Of a stretch of 33,308 nt of DNA, positions 8,983-16,785 are shown piece after piece. A model generated the notes under the pieces. That model did no database searches. It had not been told where the DNA came from and was given only the letters and a program-made list of their open reading frames with translations. Positions within the stretch are counted from its first letter, which is position 1. Each line of letters begins with the position of its first letter. Origin of the DNA: Shewanella sp. SG41-4 (lineage in GTDB: Bacteria; Pseudomonadota; Gammaproteobacteria; Enterobacterales; Shewanellaceae); NCBI RefSeq assembly GCF_014164505.1, contig NZ_JACJFI010000016.1, forward strand, positions 1-33,308, read 5' to 3'. The translations under genes were made by a program, and so were the position numbers.

Positions 8983-10221
8983 ATGGCTAATACCATTTTT
9001 ACACCATACACCTTGAGCAATGGTGCAGTCATTTCCAATCGATTGGTCAAAGCCGCAATGGAAGAAAACCTCGCCAATACCTTGCAACAACCAGACGATG
9101 CATTGTTCAACTTGTATGATGCTTGGGCAAAAGGCGGCGTTGGATTAATGATTACGGGTAATGTGATGATTGACCCCTTAGCCATGACAGGCCCTGGCGG
9201 AGTAGTATTAGATCCCAATAGCGCACTTGAGCCGTTCATCCGATGGGCCAAAATAGCGAAGCAAAATAACGCTAGAATATGGATGCAAATCAATCACCCT
9301 GGTCGTCAGGTGTTTAAAGCGATGGGTGGTAAAAATCTAGCCCCTTCAGCCATAGCACTCGATTTAGGCAAACACTCATCCATGTTCTCTCAACCAAAAG
9401 CGATGACAACGGCAGACATTGAAGACGTTATCCAACGGTTTGTTACCACAGCACAATTGGCTCAACAAGCTGGGTTTGATGGGGTGGAAATTCATGCTGC
9501 ACATGGATACTTACTCGCTCAATTTTTATCGCCGTTAACCAATCAACGTAATGACCAATGGGGCGGAAAGCTTGAAAATCGTGCCAAGTTATTACTCGAA
9601 GTGGTTAAGCAAGTGAGACTTAAATGTGGTGCCGATTTCGACATAGCAGTAAAACTCAACTCTGCCGATTTCCAACGCGGTGGCTTTGATGTCGACGATG
9701 CAGAAAAAGTCATTAATATGTTGGCACAATTTCAAGTTGAAATGGTCGAATTGTCAGGCGGCAGCTACGAGGCTCCAGCCATGCAAGGTCGCAGTGCCGA
9801 TGAGCGAACGCTAGCCAGAGAGGCTTATTTTTTAAGTTTAACAGCGCAATTGGTCCAGCGTAGCCCTATTCCATTAATGTTAACCGGCGGTATTTATCGC
9901 CTACCTGTGGCTCAACAAGTCATTGATGCAGGTTTTGCTTTATGTGGTATCGCTAGCGCTCTCGCCTTCTATCCCGACTTAGCCAATAAATGGCAAATTC
10001 AGCCGGAGTTTGTCCCGTCTATTCCAACAGTTAATTGGCAGAGTAAACCTTTGGCGGGACTGGCGACGATGGCCGTTATTAAACGTCAGCTTCGCCGCAT
10101 AAGCCAAGGTAAGCAGCCACACATTAATGATTCACCATTGTGGAGTTTATTAATCGATCAATATAAAACTAAACAGCGCACTAAACGTTATCGCCATATT
10201 GTGGGTCTTTCTAATCAATAA
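8983..10221 (+). CDS. NADH:flavin oxidoreductase, Old Yellow Enzyme family
   Basis: This 412-residue TIM-barrel flavoprotein binds FMN and reduces activated alkenes or similar electrophiles with NAD(P)H. Visible family marks are the N-terminal FTPYTLSNGAVISNRLVKAA, the INHPGRQ motif near residue 103, the substrate-binding pair H171/H174 in EIHAAHGYLLAQFLSP, the QRNDQWGG segment and the late LTGGIYR phosphate-binding loop. It has no C-terminal Fe-S or second nucleotide domain, so it is the short single-domain form rather than 2,4-dienoyl-CoA reductase. It stands alone, with a terminator upstream and a repeat tract downstream. The physiological substrate is unknown. Confidence 0.92.
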   Translation: MANTIFTPYTLSNGAVISNRLVKAAMEENLANTLQQPDDALFNLYDAWAKGGVGLMITGNVMIDPLAMTGPGGVVLDPNSALEPFIRWAKIAKQNNARIWMQINHPGRQVFKAMGGKNLAPSAIALDLGKHSSMFSQPKAMTTADIEDVIQRFVTTAQLAQQAGFDGVEIHAAHGYLLAQFLSPLTNQRNDQWGGKLENRAKLLLEVVKQVRLKCGADFDIAVKLNSADFQRGGFDVDDAEKVINMLAQFQVEMVELSGGSYEAPAMQGRSADERTLAREAYFLSLTAQLVQRSPIPLMLTGGIYRLPVAQQVIDAGFALCGIASALAFYPDLANKWQIQPEFVPSIPTVNWQSKPLAGLATMAVIKRQLRRISQGKQPHINDSPLWSLLIDQYKTKQRTKRYRHIVGLSNQ

Positions 10222-10253
10222 CGGATTGACGATTAGCGGGTTAAACATTTATT

Positions 10254-10313
10254 TGCTAACGATTAACGTGCTAACGATTAGCGCGCTTACAATTAAAGTG
10301 CAGACATTAAGCG
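10254..10313. repeat. Degenerate 15-base tandem repeat, about four units
   Basis: The units are TGCTAACGATTAACG (10254-10268), TGCTAACGATTAGCG (10269-10283), then two decayed copies CGCTTACAATTAAAG and TGCAGACATTAAGCG. The array sits between two convergent genes (the oxidoreductase and nrdG). No terminator hairpin with a T-tract is obvious in this gap. Confidence 0.7.
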
Positions 10314-10341
10314 ACTAGTCTTAACGCCTTCACATAAAACG

Positions 10342-10809
10342 CTAGCGCGTAAAACGATGGATCTGTTGGTTGCTGCTACCGCGCCATAATAGCGCGGGGT
10401 CGGCTTTATCTTGCTCATACTTGCCGTCAATCAACACATTCACAAAGTTCACCACTGCTTGTTGCTGCGGTGTGAGTTCGGTTAGTTGATAACCGGTCCA
10501 CAACCAAATATCTTTATCAGGGCATTCCTGCTTTACCCGCGTAACCAATTTTAATACGCCTTCAAGATTGGCGGGATGCAACGGGTCGCCTCCACTTAAC
10601 GACAAGCCTCGGCGGTAAATACGAGTATCGGTTAAATCGTCAATGATCTGATCTTCTAGTGCCTGGCTAAAGACATGACCCGCATCCGTGCGCCAAGCAC
10701 TTTGGTTATAACAACCTTTACAACCATGATCGCAACCGCTGACAAATAACGTACAGCGGGTGCCCTCGCCGTTGATCACATCAACACTATGGTATGCGCT
10801 GTAATACAT
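10342..10809 (-). CDS. nrdG: Anaerobic ribonucleotide reductase activating protein NrdG
   Basis: This 155-residue radical-SAM enzyme installs the glycyl radical on NrdD. The cluster-binding cysteines C26, C30 and C33 are in GCDHGCKGCYN, followed by SLSGGDPLHP, DIWLWTGYQL and the terminal WRGSSNQ motif, all matching E. coli NrdG (154 residues). Its ATG overlaps the nrdD stop by one base (TAATG), so the genes are coupled. The gene itself is intact, although its only known partner, nrdD, is interrupted here. Confidence 0.97.
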   Translation of the reverse strand: MYYSAYHSVDVINGEGTRCTLFVSGCDHGCKGCYNQSAWRTDAGHVFSQALEDQIIDDLTDTRIYRRGLSLSGGDPLHPANLEGVLKLVTRVKQECPDKDIWLWTGYQLTELTPQQQAVVNFVNVLIDGKYEQDKADPALLWRGSSNQQIHRFTR

Positions 10810-12416
10810 TATAAATGCTTCACTCTTCGCTTAACTTCTTCTTGCTTACCGAAGTTAAATGGTCGTGCATCTGGGCTGCCTAAATAACCACACACGCGAC
10901 GAGTAACAGACACTCGGCTTGGCTCATGATTACCACATTTAGGGCACACAAAGCCCTTACTAGTACAATTGAATTCGCCAATAAAACCGCAATCGTAACA
11001 TTCATCAATCGGGGTATTGGTGCCGTAATATGGCACTCGGCTATAACTGTAATCCCAAACGTTTTCGAGCGCTTCAATATTGTGCTGCATGTTGGGATAT
11101 TCGCCGTAACAAATAAACCCGCCATTGGCGATGGCTGGATAAGGCTGTTCAAAATCAATCTTATCAAAAGGATTTACTTTCTTTTCAACATCTAAGTGAA
11201 AACTATTGGTGTAATAGCCTTTGTCGGTCACACCTGCCACAACGCCAAACTGGGTGGTATCAAGCTGGCAAAAACGGCTGCATAAGTTTTCACTTGGGGT
11301 ACTGTATAAACTAAACCCATAACCTGTTTCTTGTTTCCAAGACTCAGTGGCTTGCTTTAAATGACTAATAATGGCGACAGCTTTATCGCGCAATTGAGCA
11401 TTATCAAACACGTGTTCAGCATTGCTATATAAAGCATTAATGGTTTCGTGAAGACCAATAAACCCTAACGAAATTGATGCTCGGCCATTTTTAAAGATTT
11501 CGCTAATATCATCATCTGCATTTAGGCGTACACCACAGGCGCCTTCCATATAAAGGATTGGTGCTACTCGTGCTTTGACTCCAGCTAAGCGGGCAATACG
11601 CGTTTCTAACGCTTTACGGGCAATTAACAACCGCTTATCAAGTAATTGATAAAAGCGCTGTTCATCTTTGCCTGCTTCCAACGCTATACGCGGTAAATTA
11701 AGGCTGACAACACCTATGTTATTGCGACCTTCGTGGACCAATTGACCATTTTCTTCATAAGCGCCCAAGAATGAACGGCACCCCATAGGGGTTTTAAACG
11801 AACCGGTGACCTTCACGACTTGATCATAATTGAGAATATCTGGGTACATGCGCATACTTGAACACGTTAAGGCCATCTTTTTAATGTCGTAATTAACATC
11901 AGTCGCTTTATGATTCACGCCATCTTTAATGGCAAACACCAATTTTGGAAAGACTGCTGTTTTACGATTTTTACCTAAACCAGCCATGCGTACAGTTAAC
12001 ATCGATTGCTGAATTAAACGCGACTCCCACGACACGCCTAAACCAAAACCAAAGGTCACAAACGGTGTTTGCCCATTAGCGGTATGCAAAGTGTTGACTT
12101 CGTATTCAAGTGACTGGAATGCGTCATGACACTCTTTTTCGGTTTGCGTCATCGCATAACCTTCTACGTCAGCCACTTGCCATTTTTTTGCGACGCTAAG
12201 GTGCTTTTGGTAACTGATTTGCACAAACTCAGCTAACACTTCGTCGATACGGTTAATCGTGGTACCACCATAAATGTGGCTCGCCACCTGGGCAATAATT
12301 TGCGCCGTAACAGCAGTAGCAGTTGAGATAGACTTAGGCGGTTCTATTTCAGCATTACCCATTTTAAAACCATGAGTTAACATGCCGGCCAAATCAATTA
12401 GCATGCAGTTAAACAT
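10809..12416 (-). CDS. nrdD: NrdD C-terminal fragment: catalytic barrel, zinc site and glycyl-radical loop
   Basis: The 535-residue open piece begins at the first Met after the TAA (MFNCMLIDLAGMLTHGFKMG). It contains the substrate and catalytic regions (TANGQTPFVTFGFGLG, CGVRLNADDD, STPSENLCSRFC), four zinc-type cysteines in CYDCG / NCTSKGFVCPKCG, and the radical glycine near residue 510 in RVCGYLG. There is no ribosome site before this Met, so it is probably an internal residue of full-length NrdD and not a real start. Ten conserved residues (HDLDYAPFFP) between the TAA and this Met would be lost. Confidence 0.7.
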   Translation of the reverse strand: MFNCMLIDLAGMLTHGFKMGNAEIEPPKSISTATAVTAQIIAQVASHIYGGTTINRIDEVLAEFVQISYQKHLSVAKKWQVADVEGYAMTQTEKECHDAFQSLEYEVNTLHTANGQTPFVTFGFGLGVSWESRLIQQSMLTVRMAGLGKNRKTAVFPKLVFAIKDGVNHKATDVNYDIKKMALTCSSMRMYPDILNYDQVVKVTGSFKTPMGCRSFLGAYEENGQLVHEGRNNIGVVSLNLPRIALEAGKDEQRFYQLLDKRLLIARKALETRIARLAGVKARVAPILYMEGACGVRLNADDDISEIFKNGRASISLGFIGLHETINALYSNAEHVFDNAQLRDKAVAIISHLKQATESWKQETGYGFSLYSTPSENLCSRFCQLDTTQFGVVAGVTDKGYYTNSFHLDVEKKVNPFDKIDFEQPYPAIANGGFICYGEYPNMQHNIEALENVWDYSYSRVPYYGTNTPIDECYDCGFIGEFNCTSKGFVCPKCGNHEPSRVSVTRRVCGYLGSPDARPFNFGKQEEVKRRVKHL

Positions 12417-12446
12417 CGGGAAAAAAGGTGCATAATCTAAGTCGTG

Positions 12447-12926
12447 TTAGTGAATTTCGCCTTTTTCATGGGCGGCTACCACATCTTTTGGCAGTAAATG
12501 GGTTTTAGCATAATGCTTGGCCACAATACCCGCTAATAAATCACGCTGGGTCGGAATGACTTTGGCATCTTTATTGGCATTTTCATTTAAAATCGCACTA
12601 TCCGATTGCTCAACTAAACCGCGAATAGCACAATTTAATTTACTCTGGGTTTCACGGTGTTTATCTCTATCGTGACGGTACTCAATGTAATGACGCGCCA
12701 CCGACTTAAACGGGCCCGACATCAATAAGTTTTCAACTGCATCTTGTAGTTCGTGAATATCAACTTCGGTCTTCACAGTCATTTGCTGCTCTACCGTCTG
12801 CGCTAACTGCTGTGCATATTGATGGTCGGCTATACCTGCAGACTCCATTGCTGCCACAACAGCCTCTTTGATTCGACATCCATCAAACGCAGTTCGGCAT
12901 CCATCCCTTTTCACTACTACAAGCAT
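12447..12926 (-). CDS. nrdD: NrdD N-terminal fragment: ATP-cone and start of the catalytic domain
   Basis: The upstream piece ends at the premature TAA after 159 residues. It carries the ATP-cone (VVKRDGCRTAFDGCRIKEAV near the N-terminus, IEYRHDRDKHRETQ), which senses ATP and dATP, and then the VEQSDSAILNENANKDAKVI and IPTQRDLLAGIVAKHYAKTH segments that lead into the barrel. Without the rest it cannot catalyse reduction. The protein sequence is otherwise free of odd substitutions, so the disruption looks recent or artefactual. Confidence 0.75.
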   Translation of the reverse strand: MLVVVKRDGCRTAFDGCRIKEAVVAAMESAGIADHQYAQQLAQTVEQQMTVKTEVDIHELQDAVENLLMSGPFKSVARHYIEYRHDRDKHRETQSKLNCAIRGLVEQSDSAILNENANKDAKVIPTQRDLLAGIVAKHYAKTHLLPKDVVAAHEKGEIH

Positions 12927-13018
12927 ACAGCCATCCTTTACAAGCACTATATATAGCGCTTAAATACACACACAACACAAGATAGAGTGTATTAGACACA
13001 TTAACGCTGAGCATTACC

Positions 13019-13032
13019 TTGATCCAGATCAT
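13019..13032 (-). promoter_or_regulatory. Candidate FNR (EtrA) box upstream of nrdDG
   Basis: TTGATCCAGATCAT matches the FNR consensus TTGATNNNNATCAA at 9 of 10 fixed positions. It lies about 93 bases upstream of the preferred nrdD start, a plausible distance for anaerobic activation of class III reductase, which FNR-type regulators control in other gammaproteobacteria. The site is near-symmetric and could also act to the right. Confidence 0.7.
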
Positions 13033-13174
13033 AATTGTCGGCAGTACTTAATATTGAAAAAACACTTGCTATCAGCGATAGATATTGTAGGAATTGCAAC
13101 TGATTTTGACAGAGTAATACAATGGCAGAAAATCGACATAATTTAACGATTTGGATGTTTTGCTGAAGGATAAT

Positions 13175-13216
13175 ATGATGTCAAAACACCATAAGTGTTG
13201 TATTTGTCGGCTTTAA
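13175..13216 (+). CDS. Possible 13-residue Cys/His-rich micro-ORF
   Basis: ATG ATG opens a tiny frame, MMSKHHKCCICRL, with AAGGA ending 4 bases before the first ATG and 7 before the second. Three Cys and two His in 13 residues is unusual. It lies about 145 bases from the FNR-like site on its right-hand side. No gene follows closely on this strand, so a leader peptide role has no obvious target. It may be chance; I do not recognise it. Confidence 0.2.
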   Translation: MMSKHHKCCICRL

Positions 13217-13320
13217 ATGGTGCGAAATGACGATATTAAGTCATTGATCGAACCTTAAATGGCTAGATCAACAACATAAATAACGTGCCCACTGTACCTA
13301 ATTGTTCGGTCGTTATCGTT

Positions 13321-13461
13321 AGATAATTACGGGTAGATAATTACGGGTAGAGAACTATGGGTAAGTAACTACTAGATAATGACTCAATAACCATGAGATA
13401 ACTATTAGACAGCTATTAGACAACTATTAGATAACTACCAAATAGAAATAAGATAACTATG
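13321..13461. repeat. Degenerate tandem array with 14-base and 11-base units
   Basis: Two identical AGATAATTACGGGT units (13321-13334, 13335-13348) and a near copy AGAGAACTATGGGT (13349-13362) are followed by irregular copies. Then come four 11-base units: AGATAACTATT, AGACAGCTATT, AGACAACTATT and AGATAACTACC (13396-13439). A last AGATAACTATG is at 13451-13461. The shared core is AGAtAAcTA. It fills much of the gap between nrdD and the patatin gene. No ORF spans it. Confidence 0.8.
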
Positions 13462-13633
13462 AGAGTGAATAGTCTCTTCAACCACATCAGACTGCGCAGG
13501 TTTGACAATACCCTTGCAGGGGAACAACCCAGAATTAATGGAAAACATCTATTAACTAGCAAATATTGACCTAGCGGCGGTTAACGGGTGTATTTATGAT
13601 AAACACACCACCATATTCGATACCGCTGCAAGG

Positions 13634-14572
13634 TTACTTTAAGGTTGCTTCGATTAAATGCTTAATATCATTTACGGCTTGCTCACCGGCTTTAATCGCT
13701 TCTTTAGCGCGATGAAACTCCATGGTGCCAATGTCACCCACATCCGGCACGATACAAATATCAGGTGGCTCGCCCATTAAGCGTGAACGTTTATGGCGTT
13801 GTTCCAAAATATCCATCGATTGCGACATCACCGCCAGCATACCAGGATGAGATTTTGAACTTCCCAAAGAAAACTTATCGGTTAAGCCATTCATGTAATC
13901 TTTGCCTTTACCCCATAAATCTATAAAGCCCGATTCAAGCTCGCGCTTTTCATCAATAGGCTCAGACTTAGAGGCTTTACGGCTTTTTACTTGCTCTGGG
14001 ATTAAGTGCATTTGGCCACGACGATGACCATTTAAATCCACCGCAATAACCACATCAACGCCCATAGATCGAGCTAATGATACCGGCACAGGATTCACTA
14101 CCGCACCGTCAACAACCCAACGGCGGCCTTGCTGTACTGGGGGTAAAAAGCCCGGCATTGAACATGAAGCCCTAACAGCATGGCGTAAGTCACCTTCTTT
14201 AAACCAAATTTCTTGCCCTGAATATAAATCAGTAGCGACTGCTGCAAAGGGACGATTTAACTGTTCAATATTGAGATCGCCAATACGATTAGCTAAGACA
14301 TCAAATACTTTCTCGCCGCTAATTAAGCCGCCTTTACGCCAACCCAAATCCATTAATCCGAGTACATCCCAACTCGAAAAACCACTCACCCAGGTTTCAA
14401 GTTCATCCAAGTGGTCATTGGCATAGGCAGCACCCACTAACGCCCCCACCGAACAACCCGCTACTTTGTCAGGATAAATACCTAACTTGGCTAAACCATT
14501 CAATACCCCAATATGTGCCCAACCTTTAGCGGCTCCACTGCCTAGCGCTAATCCCACGGTGAGCTTTGTCAT
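13634..14572 (-). CDS. rssA: Patatin-like phospholipase, RssA family
   Basis: This 312-residue cytoplasmic patatin has the oxyanion-type loop GSGAAKGWAHIG (residues 11-22), nucleophile S41 in GCSVG and the dyad aspartate D155 in VVDGAVVNPVP. This matches the RssA/YchK family (about 300 residues), predicted serine hydrolases of uncertain substrate. The ATG has AAGGA 7 bases upstream. A lysine-rich insertion follows the core at about residues 195-225 (VKSRKASKSEPIDEKRELES). Its neighbours (nrdDG and a helicase) give no functional hint; E. coli rssA lies next to rssB, which is not seen here. Confidence 0.9.
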   Translation of the reverse strand: MTKLTVGLALGSGAAKGWAHIGVLNGLAKLGIYPDKVAGCSVGALVGAAYANDHLDELETWVSGFSSWDVLGLMDLGWRKGGLISGEKVFDVLANRIGDLNIEQLNRPFAAVATDLYSGQEIWFKEGDLRHAVRASCSMPGFLPPVQQGRRWVVDGAVVNPVPVSLARSMGVDVVIAVDLNGHRRGQMHLIPEQVKSRKASKSEPIDEKRELESGFIDLWGKGKDYMNGLTDKFSLGSSKSHPGMLAVMSQSMDILEQRHKRSRLMGEPPDICIVPDVGDIGTMEFHRAKEAIKAGEQAVNDIKHLIEATLK

Positions 14573-14693
14573 CTTTCGTTCCTTCCATGCTCGGTATTCA
14601 TTTTACGATACGCCAGCCTGAATCGACCAATAGCGGCGTCAAACTCAGTCAATAATATAAAGCTAAAAAATAGCATAACTAAAGCGACTCTTG

Positions 14694-14723
14694 TTGGCTA
14701 TAGCAAGGTGAAACAGCTATAAT
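14694..14723 (+). promoter_or_regulatory. Candidate sigma-70 promoter of the DEAD-box helicase
   Basis: TTGGCT (14694-14699) and a perfect TATAAT (14718-14723) are 18 bases apart. Transcription would start near 14730, about 25 bases before the helicase TTG codon. Confidence 0.55.
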
Positions 14724-14754
14724 CGTCGGCTATCATTTTTTAGGGGATTTACCT

Positions 14755-16110
14755 TTGCAATTTACCGATTTTTCGTTGGACAAGCGCCTGCTTGACAGTC
14801 TAAAGCACCTTGGCATTTCTACGCCTACCGATGTTCAAGCGCAAGCACTTCCCATTGCCTTATCAGGTAAAGATTTAATGGCATCGTCTAAAACCGGCTC
14901 AGGTAAAACCTTAGCGTTTTTATTGCCAGCAATGCAACGCGTGATATCCACTAGAGCATTGTCGAAAAAAGATCCTCGGGTACTTATCTTGTTACCGACT
15001 CGTGAATTAGCCCAGCAAGTTTATGGCCAATTACGCTTATTAGTCGCCAATACCCAATATAAAGCCATTAGCGTACTCGGCGGTGAAAACTTTAACGACC
15101 AAGCCAAAGCATTGTCCAGAGATCCGCACTTTATTGTTGCCACACCAGGACGTATTGCGGATCACTTACAACAACGCCATTTATATTTAAATGGTTTAGA
15201 ATTATTGGTTCTTGACGAAGCTGACCGTATGCTCGATTTAGGTTTTGCTCCGCAACTTAAAGCCATTAACGATGCAGCCGATCATAAACGTCGCCAAACC
15301 TTAATGTTTTCGGCCACGTTAGATCACAACAGCATTGGTGAAATTGCGACAACATTGCTTAAAACACCAAGCCATGTGTCTATCGGTGAATCTTACACTG
15401 AACATAAAGATATTGAGCAACGGATTATTTTGGTTGATCACTTAGACCATAAACAAGCCTTGTTGCAACATATCTTGAGCCATGAAACACATAAGCAAGT
15501 CATTGTATTTACCGCAACGAGATCAGATACAGACCGTTTAGCCACGCTATTGGCAGCACAAGGTTTTGCCACCTCAGCACTCAGTGGTGATTTAAAGCAA
15601 TCGGCTCGTAACCAGATAATGGATCAATTTGCTCGTGGCCAATCGCAGATATTAGTCACCACCGATGTCGCATCGCGCGGGCTTGATTTAATCAACGTAT
15701 CATTAGTGATTAACTTTGATATGCCAAAGTTTGCCGAAGAATACGTCCATCGAATCGGCCGTACAGGTCGTGCTGGCGCTAAAGGTGATGCGGTTTCATT
15801 TGTAGGTCCTAAAGATTGGGACAGCTTTAAAAAAGTGCAGATATTTTTACGCAAAAACTTTGAACCTACAGTAATCGAAGGCCTTAAAGCCAAATTTAGC
15901 GGTCTAAAAGATAAGCCTCAAGCAGGTAAAACGGGTACAAGTGCAAAAGCAGCTGTAGTCAGCAATAGAGTTAGCGCGCCTAAAAAAGCTAAAGCGGCAC
16001 CAAAGAGTGATAAACGCTTTATTACTGGCATCGATGTCGGTGATGCCCCAGTGCGCCGCAAAGTTAAACCTATTGTCATTATCGAAGAAGACGGCACAAC
16101 AGAAGACTAA
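14755..16110 (+). CDS. DEAD-box ATP-dependent RNA helicase
   Basis: This 451-residue helicase unwinds short RNA duplexes, probably in ribosome assembly or RNA decay. It has the Q-motif region, motif I SSKTGSGKT (residues 44-52), Ia PTRELA (81-86), TPGR (130-133), DEAD (154-157), SAT (186-188), TTDVASRGLDL and HRIGRTGRAG. A basic Lys/Ala tail from about residue 390 ends in acidic EEDGTTED. The start is TTG, with AGGGGA upstream, and gives the family-typical MQFTDFSLD. Sequence resembles the RhlE/SrmB group, but I cannot separate these by eye, so no symbol is given. Confidence 0.95.
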   Translation: MQFTDFSLDKRLLDSLKHLGISTPTDVQAQALPIALSGKDLMASSKTGSGKTLAFLLPAMQRVISTRALSKKDPRVLILLPTRELAQQVYGQLRLLVANTQYKAISVLGGENFNDQAKALSRDPHFIVATPGRIADHLQQRHLYLNGLELLVLDEADRMLDLGFAPQLKAINDAADHKRRQTLMFSATLDHNSIGEIATTLLKTPSHVSIGESYTEHKDIEQRIILVDHLDHKQALLQHILSHETHKQVIVFTATRSDTDRLATLLAAQGFATSALSGDLKQSARNQIMDQFARGQSQILVTTDVASRGLDLINVSLVINFDMPKFAEEYVHRIGRTGRAGAKGDAVSFVGPKDWDSFKKVQIFLRKNFEPTVIEGLKAKFSGLKDKPQAGKTGTSAKAAVVSNRVSAPKKAKAAPKSDKRFITGIDVGDAPVRRKVKPIVIIEEDGTTED

Positions 16111-16176
16111 ATGGCTCATAAATCGCGGAGAATCTGCAGATAAATGGCCAATCATTTTCGATGACAGAATAATGAA

Positions 16177-16200
16177 TGTAAGGTAATACAATACCTTACA
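16177..16200. promoter_or_regulatory. 9-base inverted repeat in the DUF3010 leader
   Basis: TGTAAGGTA and TACCTTACA flank a 6-base loop (ATACAA). There is no T-tract, so it is not a standard terminator. A second imperfect stem-loop follows at 16216-16238 (CGAG/CTCG outer, TGCC/GGCA inner). Either could be an operator or an RNA structure. Confidence 0.45.
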
Positions 16201-16263
16201 ACAAATGAACGATAACGAGCATGCCAACGGCACTCTCGTATGAATAAACCAGTAAGGATTAAC

Positions 16264-16701
16264 ATGAAAATTTGTGGTGTGGAATTAAAAGGCGGCGAAG
16301 CCATTATCTGTTTACTGACCTATGAAGGCGAAACTTATAACGTGCCAGCATGTCGTAAAGTTTCATTTAGTATTTCACAATCAGCTAGCACTGACTCAAT
16401 TCGTGAATTCGATTTTGCGTTTAAAAAACTCATGAACGATTACAAAGTCGATGAAATAGCCATTATTGAACGTGAGCAAAAAGGTAAGTTTGCCGGCAGT
16501 GCCACCAGTTTCAAACTTGAAGCGGTACTTCAATTAATGGACATGCCTGTTTCGCTTATTTCACCATTGACTATTAAAGAGCAATTAAAGCGTAACCCGC
16601 CACAAGTTGACTTTGAATCATTGGATCTTAAACGCGTCCAGCTTAATGCATTTGACGTTGCTTATGTTCAGCATAACCGACTCATCTTCGGTAAAGTGTA
16701 A
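16264..16701 (+). CDS. DUF3010 family protein
   Basis: The 145-residue product (MKICGVELKGGEAIICLLTY at the N-terminus) matches the DUF3010 family as I recall it. It looks like a single soluble alpha/beta domain with VDEIAIIEREQKGKFAGSAT in the middle, reminiscent of an RNase H-like or RuvC-like fold, which is a guess. The ATG at 16264 is preferred over one at 16240 because AAGGA lies 6 bases upstream and the next residues fit the family start. It follows the helicase on the same strand after 150 bases that contain two hairpins. Function unknown. Confidence 0.8.
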   Translation: MKICGVELKGGEAIICLLTYEGETYNVPACRKVSFSISQSASTDSIREFDFAFKKLMNDYKVDEIAIIEREQKGKFAGSATSFKLEAVLQLMDMPVSLISPLTIKEQLKRNPPQVDFESLDLKRVQLNAFDVAYVQHNRLIFGKV

Positions 16702-16724
16702 CCCACGGCTTTCACCGTTCTATA

Positions 16725-16764
16725 TTGGCGTTATCGATACCGACTCAGATAGCGGTAACGCCAA
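16725..16764. terminator. Hairpin between DUF3010 and YgjP-like genes
   Basis: TTGGCGTTA (16725-16733) and TAACGCCAA (16756-16764) form a 9-base stem; TACCG / CGGTA inside offers a competing shorter pairing. The A-run after it becomes a T-run on the minus strand, so it is a terminator-type structure mainly for leftward transcription. No known leftward gene ends here, so its role is unclear. Confidence 0.4.
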
Positions 16765-16785
16765 AAAATCAGTTGAACTACAACC

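Larger units (their letters stand above)
10809..12926 (-). pseudogene. nrdD: nrdD, anaerobic ribonucleoside-triphosphate reductase, interrupted by an in-frame TAA
   Basis: Read as one frame, this is a complete class III reductase of about 705 codons (E. coli NrdD is 712): ATP-cone, catalytic barrel, zinc site (CYDCG and CPKCGNH) and glycyl-radical loop (RVCGYLGSPDARPF). One codon breaks it: after HEKGEIH comes TAA at 12447-12449, then HDLDYAPFFPMFNCMLID in the same frame. The family normally has Tyr there (E. coli GDIHYHDLDY), so a single TAT or TAC to TAA change explains it, with no frameshift. The start at 12926 is preferred because AAGGA lies 8 bases upstream; a GTG at 12947 is possible. 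It may be a true null allele or a base-call error. Confidence 0.9.

Noticed and set aside
12447-12449. Recoding of the nrdD stop as selenocysteine or pyrrolysine
   Set aside because: The codon is TAA, not TGA or TAG, and the family residue is Tyr, so recoding of either kind does not fit.
13321-13461. Possible CRISPR array
   Set aside because: Units are 11-14 bases and adjacent, with no unique spacers and no cas genes.
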